From CAZACZ01 sp964483695 (GTDB lineage: Bacteria > Deinococcota > Deinococci > Deinococcales > Trueperaceae), in assembly GCA_964483695.1 (NCBI GenBank), contig CAZACZ010000028.1, forward strand, positions 1 to 36,895: DNA of 36,895 bases, in the 5' to 3' direction. Below, piece after piece: positions 23,538 to 32,904 of this stretch (the first letter of the stretch is position 1; each line of letters starts with the position of its first letter). Under the pieces are notes generated by a model. That model saw only the letters and a program-made list of their open reading frames with translations. It ran no database searches and was not told where the DNA came from. A program made the position numbers and the translations under genes.

Positions 23538-24725
23538 GTGCCCGTCCTGGCCCTACGACACCCTCCCGACGAGCAGTTGGGCGCGTTCCGGCGCCGTCTG
23601 CTTCGCGCCGACGTCGTCTACAACGGCCTCGGCACGCCACGCGAGGACGGCGCGGTGGTGCTGCAGGAGACGCCGGACGGCGCCAGCATCGCCGACGTGG
23701 CGTCGGTCGCGGAGGCTCGAGCAGCGCACCCCGATGCGGTGGAGGAGGACGCCGGCGTGGCCATCACGCCGCCCCTCGTCAACGCCCACACCCACCTCGA
23801 CCTGACCGACATGCCGTACGCGCGCGGAAGCTACGAGGCGTTCGTCCGCGCCGTCATCGCCTACGGCCGGAGCGGCCAACGCGCCGAGCCGGCCGCGAAG
23901 CGCGGCCTGGCCGAGCTGCGTGCCGCCGGCACCACGGTGGTGGGCGACATCGTCACCGACCCGGCGGTGATGCACCTGCTGCTGGCGGACACCGACCTGC
24001 GTGGGGTGGCGTACTGGGAGGTGCTGGCGCCCGACCCGGCGGATGCCGAGACGGCGTTCGAGCGCGTGCGCCAGGAGGTCGTGGCCTTCCGTCAGCTCCA
24101 GCGTCCGGACGGGGTGCGCGTCGGGGTCTCGCCGCATGCGCCGCACACCGTCAGCGCCCCGTTGCTGACGCGCCTGGCAGGGTGGGCGCGCCACGAGCGG
24201 TTGCCGATGGCCATCCACGTGGCGGAGAGCCCCGGCGAGACGGCGCTGCATCGCTCGGGCAGCGGGCCGTTGGCCGAGGCATTGACCGCCGCCGGCGCGC
24301 CGTTCGCCGCCACCGGCGACTCGCCGGTCCGCTACCTCCAGCGGCTCGGCGTGCTCGAGGCCGCACCCACCTTGGTGCACATGGTGGAGGTGGACGAGGA
24401 CGACGTGCGCGCGGTGCAGCGCGCCGGCTGCGTGGTGGTGCACTGCCCGCGCTCGAACGAGGCGCTCGGCTGCGGGCGCTTCGCCTGGGAGCTGTACGCG
24501 CGTCACGGGGTGGACGTGGCCATCGGAACCGACTCGCGAGGGTCGAGCCCCGACCTCGACGTCACCCGGGAAGTGGCGTTCGCTCGCGAGCTCCACGGTG
24601 CGCGGGCGAACGCGCGGGCGCTGGTGCGGGCCGCCGTGAAGGGCGGGTACCGGGCGCTCGGCATGGAGCCGCCCCGGGTGGCGCGGGGCGCGCCGGCGAC
24701 GGCGCTGGTGCGGTGGCCGCGTTGA
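23538..24725 (+). CDS. Amidohydrolase, probable aminofutalosine deaminase
   Basis: About 395 residues of the amidohydrolase superfamily, subgroup of cytosine/adenosine-type deaminases. Metal ligands and catalytic residues: HTH in VNAHTHLDLTD; SPHAPHTVS; HVAES with the catalytic Glu; HMVEVDEDD; and the Asp in IGTDSRGSSPDLD. The family includes the 6-amino-6-deoxyfutalosine deaminase (MqnX) that precedes MqnB/MqnC action in menaquinone synthesis; the position directly after mqnC makes this role likely. The start is uncertain: GTG at 23538 is the only standard start close to the domain, without a clear ribosome binding site, and translation may be coupled to mqnC. The frame is open far upstream, but only as an antisense shadow of the P-loop/TPR gene. 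Confidence 0.85.
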   Translation: MPVLALRHPPDEQLGAFRRRLLRADVVYNGLGTPREDGAVVLQETPDGASIADVASVAEARAAHPDAVEEDAGVAITPPLVNAHTHLDLTDMPYARGSYEAFVRAVIAYGRSGQRAEPAAKRGLAELRAAGTTVVGDIVTDPAVMHLLLADTDLRGVAYWEVLAPDPADAETAFERVRQEVVAFRQLQRPDGVRVGVSPHAPHTVSAPLLTRLAGWARHERLPMAIHVAESPGETALHRSGSGPLAEALTAAGAPFAATGDSPVRYLQRLGVLEAAPTLVHMVEVDEDDVRAVQRAGCVVVHCPRSNEALGCGRFAWELYARHGVDVAIGTDSRGSSPDLDVTREVAFARELHGARANARALVRAAVKGGYRALGMEPPRVARGAPATALVRWPR

Positions 24726-24781
24726 GGTCGTGCCGGGCGGCGGTGTCGACCATGCGACATGCGCGCCGGCAGGCGACCACG

Positions 24782-24787
24782 TAGATT
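24782..24787 (+). promoter_or_regulatory. -10 box of the thioredoxin gene
   Basis: TAGATT gives a leader of about 43 bases that ends with a GAGGAGG ribosome binding site. Confidence 0.4.
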
Positions 24788-24836
24788 GAGGACCAGTCGC
24801 CGGCTCGCCGGCGCCGACCCGAGGAGGACCGCTTCG

Positions 24837-25169
24837 ATGGCCAACCTGATGGAGTTCACGGACGACAACTTCGCCGACGAGACCAGGAACGGCCTGGTGC
24901 TGGTCGATTTCTGGGCGCCGTGGTGCATGCCGTGCCGCATGGTCGGCCCGATCGTCGAGGACCTCGCCAAGGAGTACGCCGGCAAGGTGAAGGTCGGCAA
25001 GCTGAACGTCGACGACCACCAGCGCGTCGCGCAGGAGTTCCGCGTCATGAGCATCCCGACCGTCATCCTGTTCAAGGACGGTCAGGCGATCGAGATGATG
25101 ATCGGCGCGCAGCCGAAGAGCGCGTACGTGACGCGCCTCAGCAAGCACGTGCCGGCGGTCCGAGCCTAG
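24837..25169 (+). CDS. trxA: Thioredoxin
   Basis: 110 residues, standard thioredoxin length, cytoplasmic (no signal peptide). The active site reads WAPWCMPCRM, so the usual Gly-Pro between the cysteines is Met-Pro, a change expected to alter redox potential slightly. The buried Asp of VDFWAPW and the cis-proline loop MSIPTVILFKDGQ are present. The core pattern LVLVDFWAPWC...KLNVDDH..A..F.V.SIPT is full length. The ribosome binding site is GAGGAGG (24821-24827), nine bases from the ATG. Thioredoxin reduces protein disulphides, for example in ribonucleotide reductase and peroxiredoxins. Convergent with a lipoprotein gene, 18 bases apart. Confidence 0.93.
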   Translation: MANLMEFTDDNFADETRNGLVLVDFWAPWCMPCRMVGPIVEDLAKEYAGKVKVGKLNVDDHQRVAQEFRVMSIPTVILFKDGQAIEMMIGAQPKSAYVTRLSKHVPAVRA

Positions 25170-25187
25170 CCCCAGCCTGCTAGCGGC

Positions 25188-25556
25188 TCAGCCGGGCGGG
25201 GAGGTGCGCGACACGCCCCGCGGCGAGATGCGCCACGCCACCTCGGGGATGCGGGTGGACGTCAGCAGCAGCACGTAGCTCGAGCCGTCCGGCGCGAAGT
25301 CGAGCAGGGTCCAGCGCGCCCCCTCGGGGAGGGGAGCGTCGATCAGGGCGTTGGTGGTGTAGATGCCCGACTCGAGGTACCCGAGCTCCATGCGGTGGTA
25401 GAGGATGTCGGCCGTGCGCCGCAACTCCACCGCGGCGGGATCGGTGCTGGGGACCGGGAACGCGCTCGGAGCGCAGGCGCCGAGCAGCAAGGCGAGGGCG
25501 GCGACCAGGCCCAAGGCCTGCTGGCGCGGGAGGACGGGCCGCGACGTGGTGGTCAT
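25188..25556 (-). CDS. Small lipoprotein of unknown function
   Basis: 122 residues. The N-terminus has basic residues (TTTSRPVLPRQQ), a hydrophobic stretch GLVAALALL and the lipobox LLGAC, so Cys28 is the predicted lipidated first residue of the mature protein. The mature part is about 95 residues with a helix (AAVELRRTADILYHRMELGYLESG) followed by strands (WTLLDFAPDGSSYVLLLTS), resembling small pilin-like or secretion-associated proteins only loosely. No catalytic motif is seen. TAGCAT lies six bases upstream of the ATG. It is downstream of the winged-helix gene on the same strand but has its own promoter. Confidence 0.75.
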   Translation of the reverse strand: MTTTSRPVLPRQQALGLVAALALLLGACAPSAFPVPSTDPAAVELRRTADILYHRMELGYLESGIYTTNALIDAPLPEGARWTLLDFAPDGSSYVLLLTSTRIPEVAWRISPRGVSRTSPPG

Positions 25557-25562
25557 GGTGCG

Positions 25563-25568
25563 ATGCTA
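25563..25568 (-). promoter_or_regulatory. -10 box of the lipoprotein gene (leaderless type)
   Basis: TAGCAT on the minus strand, six bases before the ATG at 25556. Confidence 0.55.
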
Positions 25569-25611
25569 CCCGGTGCGGATGAAGCCCGCGTGACCCCGAG
25601 TGCGCGGCCGT

Positions 25612-26346
25612 TCACCGTTCGTCCAGCACCGGTGCCAGTCCCATGCGCACCACGTAGCGCTGCGCCCCGCTGCGCGCCTGGTAGCGCTGCACCAACGCGA
25701 ACATCTCGCGCTGCAGAGCCTTCGCGTCCTCGAAGTCGAGCATCAACGCGTCCCGCCAGAGCGACAGCACCGCCGGAGCGGAGGCGTCGAGCGTGCTGGC
25801 GTTGACGTCCGGCCGCACCGCCGCTTGCACCTGCAACCGCCCGCGAGCGTCGCGGTAGATGCGTGTGCCCCATGGACCGAGTGCCTCCATCCGCCCCTTC
25901 ACCACGTTGCGCCGGAGCAGGCGCTCCCAGTAGGCGTCACGCTCGGCCAGTGCGGCCTCCAACGACTCCGCGCCGGTGGCCTCGAACGGCACGAAGAACA
26001 CGTCCGCCACCGTGCGGTAGAGCTTGACGGCGCGACCGGCGCGCGGCACCTCGCGCACGACACGCAGCAGGCCCAGGCCGATGAAGCGCTGCACCCGCCG
26101 CAGGGTGCTGTTCGGTTTCTGGCCCGTCTCCCGCGCGGCCTGAGCGACGCTCCGCTCGCGTCCCAGGAACGGAGCGAGGTGGCGCAAGGTAGTGGGATCG
26201 ACCAGCGCCTCGGCGGCGGACGGCTGCCGCACCGTCTGCAGCCGCGTCGTGGGGGGCCCGGCGGCGTCGTCCTCGGCGGCGAGGTCCTCGGTGAGCAACG
26301 GGGTGGTGACCTGCCACGACCGGCTACGTGATTCGTCGTCTTTCAT
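25612..26346 (-). CDS. ArsR-like winged-helix protein
   Basis: 244 residues. About 45 acidic/polar N-terminal residues precede a winged helix-turn-helix: LVDPTTLRHLAPFLGRERSVAQAARETG (helix 1, helix 2), then STLRRVQRFIGLGLLRVV (recognition helix and wing), as in ArsR/SmtB and related transcription regulators. The C-terminal 130 residues are unrecognised and contain alternating helical and strand segments (LYRTVADVFFVPFEATGAESL and MLDFEDAKALQREMFALVQRYQA). No metal-binding cysteines are seen. The ATG lies seven bases from a TACTCT box. It is divergent from aconitase with 123 bases between starts, so control of acnA or self-control is possible but unproven. Confidence 0.78.
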   Translation of the reverse strand: MKDDESRSRSWQVTTPLLTEDLAAEDDAAGPPTTRLQTVRQPSAAEALVDPTTLRHLAPFLGRERSVAQAARETGQKPNSTLRRVQRFIGLGLLRVVREVPRAGRAVKLYRTVADVFFVPFEATGAESLEAALAERDAYWERLLRRNVVKGRMEALGPWGTRIYRDARGRLQVQAAVRPDVNASTLDASAPAVLSLWRDALMLDFEDAKALQREMFALVQRYQARSGAQRYVVRMGLAPVLDER

Positions 26347-26353
26347 GTCATGT

Positions 26354-26359
26354 AGAGTA
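26354..26359 (-). promoter_or_regulatory. -10 box of the winged-helix gene (leaderless type)
   Basis: TACTCT on the minus strand, seven bases before the ATG at 26346. Confidence 0.45.
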
Positions 26360-26397
26360 GCGCCAGACTGGAACCAGCAGGGGCGTTCTCCCGACGG

Positions 26398-26403
26398 TAC
26401 GAT
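26398..26403 (+). promoter_or_regulatory. -10 box of acnA
   Basis: TACGAT gives a leader of about 60 bases that ends with GAGGAG (26456-26461), eight bases before the ATG. Confidence 0.4.
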
Positions 26404-26469
26404 GGGCGCTGCTGGCACCGACCCTGCGCCTGCGCCCCACCGAGGCATCTCGCACGAGGAGTCACCACC

Positions 26470-29211
<2,742 letters not shown>

Positions 29212-29231
29212 CGAAAGCGCCGCGCGAGCGG

Positions 29232-29261
29232 GGGGTGGCGCCGCCGAGCAGGCGCCACCCC
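29232..29261 (+). terminator. 11-bp hairpin after acnA
   Basis: Perfect stem GGGGTGGCGCC (29232-29242) with GGCGCCACCCC (29251-29261) and an eight-base loop. No T-run follows. It lies 20 bases after the aconitase stop. Confidence 0.65.
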
Positions 29262-29319
29262 AGAGCGCGTCGGGCGCGCCGGAGTGAAACGCGTCCCAGA
29301 CGGGTCGCGCCGCAGCACG

Positions 29320-29325
29320 TATACT
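29320..29325 (+). promoter_or_regulatory. -10 box of the gene at 29332 (leaderless type)
   Basis: TATACT, six bases before the ATG. Confidence 0.6.
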
Positions 29326-29331
29326 CGCGCC

Positions 29332-29751
29332 ATGCGCGACTTCCTGGGCTTCCTGCTGATCCTCGCGATCGTGTTCTTCGCCGTCGGGGAGACGCGGGGC
29401 TGGTACCTGGGGGTGCCGTCCCAGACCCCCATCTTCGTGTACAAGAAGGACCACGTCGCGGAGACGACGCGGCGCACGTTGATGCGCAACGACATGCCGG
29501 TGCGCTTCCGCGGCGAAGTCCGGCGCGGCACCGTCACGCTCGAGGTATGGCACGAGCGGCCCGCCAGCTTCCAGACCAACCAGGCGGCCAGCCCGAACAC
29601 GCGCCTGTTCGAACAGACCTTCCGCGAAGGCGACGTCATCGCCGTCGACCGGCTGTTCGAGGCCGGCGGCGGCGTGTACCGCATCGTCATGCGCTACGCC
29701 GACGCCACCGGGGTGTTCCGCCTCGAGGTGCCGGGCGGTCAGGAGCTGTAG
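29332..29751 (+). CDS. Small membrane-anchored protein of unknown function
   Basis: 139 residues. Residues 4-18 (FLGFLLILAIVFFAV) form a signal anchor. The remainder is an extracytoplasmic domain rich in beta strands: VPSQTPIFVYKKDH, VRFRGEVRRGTVTLEVWHER, then FEQTFREGDVIAVDRLFEAGGGVYRIVMRYADATGVFRLEV. The tail looks like a small Ig-like or jelly-roll sandwich. No cysteine, lipobox or catalytic motif is seen. The ATG at 29332 follows a TATACT box by six bases; the frame is open 48 bases further upstream, but that part precedes the promoter. It converges on the SDR gene with a ten-base gap. Not recognised as a named family. Confidence 0.75.
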   Translation: MRDFLGFLLILAIVFFAVGETRGWYLGVPSQTPIFVYKKDHVAETTRRTLMRNDMPVRFRGEVRRGTVTLEVWHERPASFQTNQAASPNTRLFEQTFREGDVIAVDRLFEAGGGVYRIVMRYADATGVFRLEVPGGQEL

Positions 29752-29761
29752 GCCGCGAGGG

Positions 29762-30610
29762 TCAGCGCGTGCGCCGCGCCGCCTCGAGCGCGTCCCACTG
29801 CTCCGGCGTCACCGCGTCCAGCACGTTGAACTCGCCGCCGCCGTAGGCGCGCTCGCCGCCGTCGATGTACACCACGTCGCCGGTGATGAACGAGGCCCCG
29901 TCCGACAGCAGGTAGCTGGCGAGGTCCGCCAACTCTCCGTGTTCGCCTACCCGGCCGAGCGGGACGCGCCTGGCGAACAGGTCCGCGATCTCGGGCGTCG
30001 GCATCAGGCGGCTCCACGCCCCTTCGGTCGGGAACGGCCCCGGCGCGATGGCGTTGAGCCGGATGCCGTACTTGCCCCACTCGCCGGCCAACGACCGCAT
30101 CAACGACACCACCCCGGCCTTGCCGACCGCCGACGGCACGACGTAGCCCGATCCGCTCTCGGCGTAGGTCGCGGCGATGGAGAGCACCACGCCGCCGCGT
30201 CCGGCGGCGATCCAGCGTTTGCCGAGTTCCAGGGTGCAGTAGACGGTGCCGTGCAACACGATTCCGAGCACGGCGTCGAAGGCGCGGTGGCTGAGGCGCT
30301 CGGTGGGGGAGATGAAGTTGCCTGCGGCGTTGTTGACCAGCGCGTCGACCCCGCCGAAGCGCTCCTCGGCGGCGTCGAACGCCGCGGCCACCGCGGCGGC
30401 GTCGCGCACGTCGAGGCCAAGCGGGTGCACCTCGCCACCAGTGTCGGCGCGTAGGCGCTCCGCCTGCTCCTCGAGCAGCGCGATGCGCCGGCTGGCGATC
30501 ACCACCTTGGCGCCGAGCTCTAGGAAGCGACGGGACATGGCGAGGCCGAGGCCGCTACCCCCGCCCGTGACGAACACGACCTTGTTCGCGAGCAAGCCGT
30601 CTTGGAACAT
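29762..30610 (-). CDS. Short-chain dehydrogenase, 2,4-dienoyl-CoA reductase-like
   Basis: 282 residues, classical SDR fold. Cofactor motif GGGSGLGLAMSRRFLELGA with the basic pair in ASRR suggests NADPH. VNNAAGNFISPTERLS is close to the mitochondrial/peroxisomal 2,4-dienoyl-CoA reductase (DECR) signature. In the catalytic segment SGSGYVVPSAVGKAGV the Tyr-x-x-x-Lys spacing is absent: a Ser occupies the position four residues before the Lys, as in DECR enzymes, which use another tyrosine. WGKYGIRLNAIAPGPFPTEGAW also fits DECR. Likely role: reduction of 2,4-dienoyl-CoA during beta-oxidation of unsaturated fatty acids. No other beta-oxidation gene is adjacent. The ATG is at 30610; only a weak CAGCAT box five bases upstream is seen. 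Confidence 0.88.
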   Translation of the reverse strand: MFQDGLLANKVVFVTGGGSGLGLAMSRRFLELGAKVVIASRRIALLEEQAERLRADTGGEVHPLGLDVRDAAAVAAAFDAAEERFGGVDALVNNAAGNFISPTERLSHRAFDAVLGIVLHGTVYCTLELGKRWIAAGRGGVVLSIAATYAESGSGYVVPSAVGKAGVVSLMRSLAGEWGKYGIRLNAIAPGPFPTEGAWSRLMPTPEIADLFARRVPLGRVGEHGELADLASYLLSDGASFITGDVVYIDGGERAYGGGEFNVLDAVTPEQWDALEAARRTR

Positions 30611-30646
30611 GCCTCATGCTGCCACACCGCTGCGGGCCGACGGGAC

Positions 30647-30686
30647 GTGCGCGCACGGGAAGTGCGCGCACGGGTCGTGCGAGCGG
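30647..30686. repeat. Tandem palindromic repeats upstream of the SpoIID-domain gene
   Basis: GTGCGCGCAC, a perfect 10-base palindrome, occurs at 30647-30656 and 30662-30671. A degraded third unit begins at 30677 (GTGCGAGCGG). The period is 15 bases, with CGGG following each of the first two copies. The array lies in the 119-base region between the divergent SDR and SpoIID-domain genes, 30-70 bases before the CATACT box. It may be an operator. Confidence 0.55.
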
Positions 30687-30714
30687 TTTCGCTCCACCCG
30701 TGCGGGCAGCGCGT

Positions 30715-30720
30715 CATACT
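30715..30720 (+). promoter_or_regulatory. -10 box of the SpoIID-domain gene (leaderless type)
   Basis: CATACT, nine bases before the ATG at 30730. A small inverted repeat GAGCG/CGCTC lies just upstream at 30681-30694. Confidence 0.4.
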
Positions 30721-30729
30721 AGGCGCACC

Positions 30730-31875
30730 ATGCGTTCGTCGACTCTCCGTCTTCCTCGCTGGGCCTCGTCGGCGACCGCGTGGTGCCTGGCGCTCGCGCT
30801 GCTGGCGTCCGCGAGCGCGCAGTCCGGGCTGGCCGTGCGCACGCAGGTGCGCGTCTGGCTTGGCACCGAGCCGGCGGTGGTGGTCGGCGCGGAGGGCGCC
30901 CACCGCGGCAGCGTCGACGGTGTGCCGCGCTTCGCCACCGCCTACGGCCTGACCTGGCCCGTGAGCGCGCAAGACGGACGGTTGTTGGTGGACGGCCGCG
31001 ACGTCGGCACCCGCATGACCATCGAGGGCGACGGCAGCTTCGTGCTCGTGGGTGGCCGACGCTACCGTGGCGCGATCGCGCTCCGCGCGCAGGACGACAC
31101 GGTCGAGATCGTGAACGTGCTCGACATCGAGGCGTACCTGCGTGGCGTGGTGCCTTCGGAGATGTCGGCGTCCTGGCCGTTGGAGGCGCTGAAGGCGCAG
31201 GCGGTGGCGGCGCGCAGCTACACCCTGGCCTCGCTCGACCCGACGGCGCCCTACGACCTCTGCGCCACGGTCGACTGCCAGGTGTACCGCGGCGTCGAGG
31301 CCGAGAACGCGCGCACCGACGAGGCGGTCCTCGCCACCGCCGGGGTGGTGGTCACCTACCAGGGACGGACCGCGAAGACGTACTACCACGCCGACTCGGG
31401 CGGCGTGGTGGCCTCCAGCCAGGAGGTGTGGGGCGCGGCGACGCCGTACCTCGTCGCGCTGCAGGACGTGGCGACGGTGAGCCCGTACCGCTCCTGGACG
31501 CAGCGGCTGGACGGCACCGCCTTGGGTGCCAGCCTACGCGGAGTCGGCTACGACCTCGGCGTCGTGCAAGGGCTCCGGGTCGTGCGGTTGAGCGAGTCCG
31601 GGCGCGTGCTGGAACTCGAGGTCCAGGGCTCCAGCGGGGTCCGGGTGCTCCGTGGGCTGCAGCTGCGGACGCTGGCGCGCGGGTGGGGTCTGCGCTCGAT
31701 GCGGTTCCAGGTGCAGGGCGGGCTGACGGTGCGCGGCGACGGCTGGGGGCACGGCGTGGGGATGAGCCAGTACGGCGCCCGCGCCCTTGCGCAGGCCGGC
31801 TACGACTACGGACGCATCCTGGCGTTCTACTACCCGTCGACCGGGCTCACGCGCTTCGTGGCGCAGTCGCCCTGA
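30730..31875 (+). CDS. Secreted SpoIID/LytB-domain lytic transglycosylase
   Basis: 381 residues. A Sec signal peptide covers about residues 1-31 (basic start, hydrophobic CLALALLASASA, cut after ASA-Q). The SpoIID domain covers about residues 125-375. It has the catalytic glutamate in GVVPSEMSASWPLEALKAQAVAARSY (Glu within PSEM), then CATVDCQVYRGV with two cysteines, YYHADSGGVVASSQEVWG, and the C-terminal GDGWGHGVGMSQYGARALAQAG. SpoIID enzymes cleave denuded glycan strands; LytB/amidase-enhancer members occur outside sporulators. With no sporulation gene nearby, a role in wall turnover is likely. ATG at 30730 is set by the signal peptide and the CATACT box. Confidence 0.9.
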   Translation: MRSSTLRLPRWASSATAWCLALALLASASAQSGLAVRTQVRVWLGTEPAVVVGAEGAHRGSVDGVPRFATAYGLTWPVSAQDGRLLVDGRDVGTRMTIEGDGSFVLVGGRRYRGAIALRAQDDTVEIVNVLDIEAYLRGVVPSEMSASWPLEALKAQAVAARSYTLASLDPTAPYDLCATVDCQVYRGVEAENARTDEAVLATAGVVVTYQGRTAKTYYHADSGGVVASSQEVWGAATPYLVALQDVATVSPYRSWTQRLDGTALGASLRGVGYDLGVVQGLRVVRLSESGRVLELEVQGSSGVRVLRGLQLRTLARGWGLRSMRFQVQGGLTVRGDGWGHGVGMSQYGARALAQAGYDYGRILAFYYPSTGLTRFVAQSP

Positions 31876-31905
31876 GGTAGGCGCGGGGCGGGTCCAGCGT
31901 GCCGG

Positions 31906-31925
31906 ACGTGCCGACGTGGGCACGT
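31906..31925. terminator. Hairpin between convergent SpoIID-domain and csoR-like genes
   Basis: ACGTGCC/GGCACGT, seven pairs with a six-base loop, in the 118-base convergent gap. It may serve both strands. No T-run. Confidence 0.4.
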
Positions 31926-31993
31926 GGTGCCGGGCGGCCGCCGCGAGCTGGAGGGTCGAACGCCGTGCGCTGCCGATGCGACCTCGCCTGCCG

Positions 31994-32311
31994 TCAGCCG
32001 CGCGCCAACCGGACCGCCTCGACGATCCTCCGCGAGTCGGCGCTGCCGCCCTCGAGGTCGCCTTGGCAGGTGTCGAGGTAGTTCTCCAGGATCACGTCGC
32101 CGGTGGCGTCGAGGGCGCGGCGCACACCCGCGATGAGGGTGAGGATCTCGTGGCACGGCCGGTCTTCCTCGACCATCCGCTGCAACCCGCGCACCTGGCC
32201 TTCCAGGCGGCGCAGGCGGTTGAGGATCTTGCGGCGCGTCTCGTCCCCTTCGAGGCGCACGCTGGCGCCGCTGGCCGATGCGGTCGAAGGGGGAACGGTA
32301 TCGTCGGTCAC
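31994..32311 (-). CDS. CsoR/RcnR-family transcriptional repressor
   Basis: 105 residues from GTG 32311. An unstructured 20-residue start precedes the family's helical core: DETRRKILNRLRRLEGQVRGLQRMVEE, split as RRKILNRLRRLEGQVRG (DNA-binding face) and LQRMVEE, then CHEILTLIAGVRRALDATG and ILENYLDTC. The sensor positions equivalent to Mycobacterium CsoR Cys36, His61 and Cys65 are Cys53, Tyr78 and Cys82: the histidine copper ligand is missing. This leaves a two-cysteine pattern like CstR-type persulphide sensors (which carry Asn there). The GTG is chosen because AGGAG lies six bases upstream; a TTG at 32365 would add 18 residues. The promoter carries a CsoR-type operator, so self-repression is likely. 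No copper or sulphide gene is adjacent. Confidence 0.85.
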   Translation of the reverse strand: MTDDTVPPSTASASGASVRLEGDETRRKILNRLRRLEGQVRGLQRMVEEDRPCHEILTLIAGVRRALDATGDVILENYLDTCQGDLEGGSADSRRIVEAVRLARG

Positions 32312-32389
32312 GGCAGGCTCCTGGGGCTCGAAGGGTGGCGGCGCACGTTCGCCGCGCCGCGCCAAGCTGCGGACCCGCAGGCAAGCGGG

Positions 32390-32404
32390 TACCCCCCGGG
32401 GGTA
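32390..32404. promoter_or_regulatory. CsoR-type operator
   Basis: TACCCCCCGGGGGTA matches the CsoR consensus (TACCC, variable centre, GGGTA; 15 bases as at Bacillus copZA). It abuts the minus-strand TATACT box and covers the expected transcription start of the csoR-like gene, the position of a classical repressor site. Confidence 0.8.
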
Positions 32405-32409
32405 GTATA
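32404..32409 (-). promoter_or_regulatory. -10 box of the csoR-like gene
   Basis: TATACT on the minus strand. The transcript would start about 85 bases before the GTG. The leader contains two short inverted repeats (GCGGCG/CGCCGC at 32338-32355; CTGCGG/CCGCAG at 32367-32380). Confidence 0.55.
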
Positions 32410-32449
32410 GGCGAGTTCCGACCGGCGCGGTGCGTCGGCTGCCACCTGG

Positions 32450-32455
32450 TACCTT
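32450..32455 (+). promoter_or_regulatory. Possible -10 box of the RsmI-Mfd operon
   Basis: TACCTT lies eight bases before an ATG (32464) that opens a seven-codon frame (MQERVLA). The TGA of that frame overlaps the GTG at 32484. Confidence 0.35.
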
Positions 32456-32483
32456 GGTAGGCGATGCAGGAGAGGGTGCTCGC

Positions 32484-32705
32484 GTGAACTACGCCGCGCT
32501 GCTCGGGGTCATCGCGGCCGCTGCCTTCACCCTTCCGTTGCTGGCGCACGGTGCCCAACGACTGGGCCTGCCGCGTGCCGCCGGGGTAGCCGTCAGTCTC
32601 GCCACGGCGCTGCTCGCGGCGGGGTTCTGGTACTGGCGGGCGCGGCGTGCGGTGCGCCTGGCAGACCACCGGCTCCGCTCGGAGGAACGCGATGCGAGCG
32701 TATAG
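32484..32705 (+). CDS. 73-residue two-helix membrane protein
   Basis: Small protein with two hydrophobic segments (about residues 4-22 and 31-50), a short loop with HGAQRLGLPR, and a basic, Arg-rich cytoplasmic tail (YWRARRAVRLADHRLRSEE). The GTG start is supported by AGGAGAGG at 32468-32475. Its 3' end overlaps the next start by 14 bases. Not recognised as a known family and with no catalytic motif. It lies first in a run of four overlapping genes that ends with rsmI and mfd, so it is probably expressed with them, but its function cannot be read from this context. Confidence 0.55.
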   Translation: MNYAALLGVIAAAAFTLPLLAHGAQRLGLPRAAGVAVSLATALLAAGFWYWRARRAVRLADHRLRSEERDASV

Positions 32706-32904
32706 AGGCATCGTTCAGGACGGTAAGGTCGTGCTCGAGCCCGGCGTCCGGCTGCCGGAGGGCGCGCACGTGACGATCACCATCGCCGAGGCCGAGATGA
32801 TCCGCGCCACGTTGCGCGCGGCGCTGCGGCGCAACCCCAAGCGCCGCAGCCGCGGGCGGGTGCTCCGGCCCGTCTTCCTCGACCGCGCCGAGCCGCTGCG
32901 GTGA
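32692..32904 (+). CDS. DUF104/AF2212-like small protein
   Basis: 70 residues. The first half, YRGIVQDGKVVLEPGVRLPEG, followed by VTITI, is the typical beta-barrel start of AF2212-like (DUF104) proteins, which resemble AbrB-type antitoxin domains. The second half is basic: RATLRAALRRNPKRRSRGRVLRP, given as ALRRNPKRRSRGR, which could bind nucleic acid. The ATG has GGAGG (32681-32685) six bases upstream. No toxin-like partner gene lies next to it, so an antitoxin role is not supported. The stop overlaps the GTG of rsmI by four bases. Confidence 0.7.
   Translation: MRAYRGIVQDGKVVLEPGVRLPEGAHVTITIAEAEMIRATLRAALRRNPKRRSRGRVLRPVFLDRAEPLR

Noticed and set aside
32692..32904. DUF104-like gene as the antitoxin of a toxin-antitoxin pair
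   Set aside because: The following gene is rsmI and the preceding one a membrane protein; no PIN-like or other toxin frame is adjacent.
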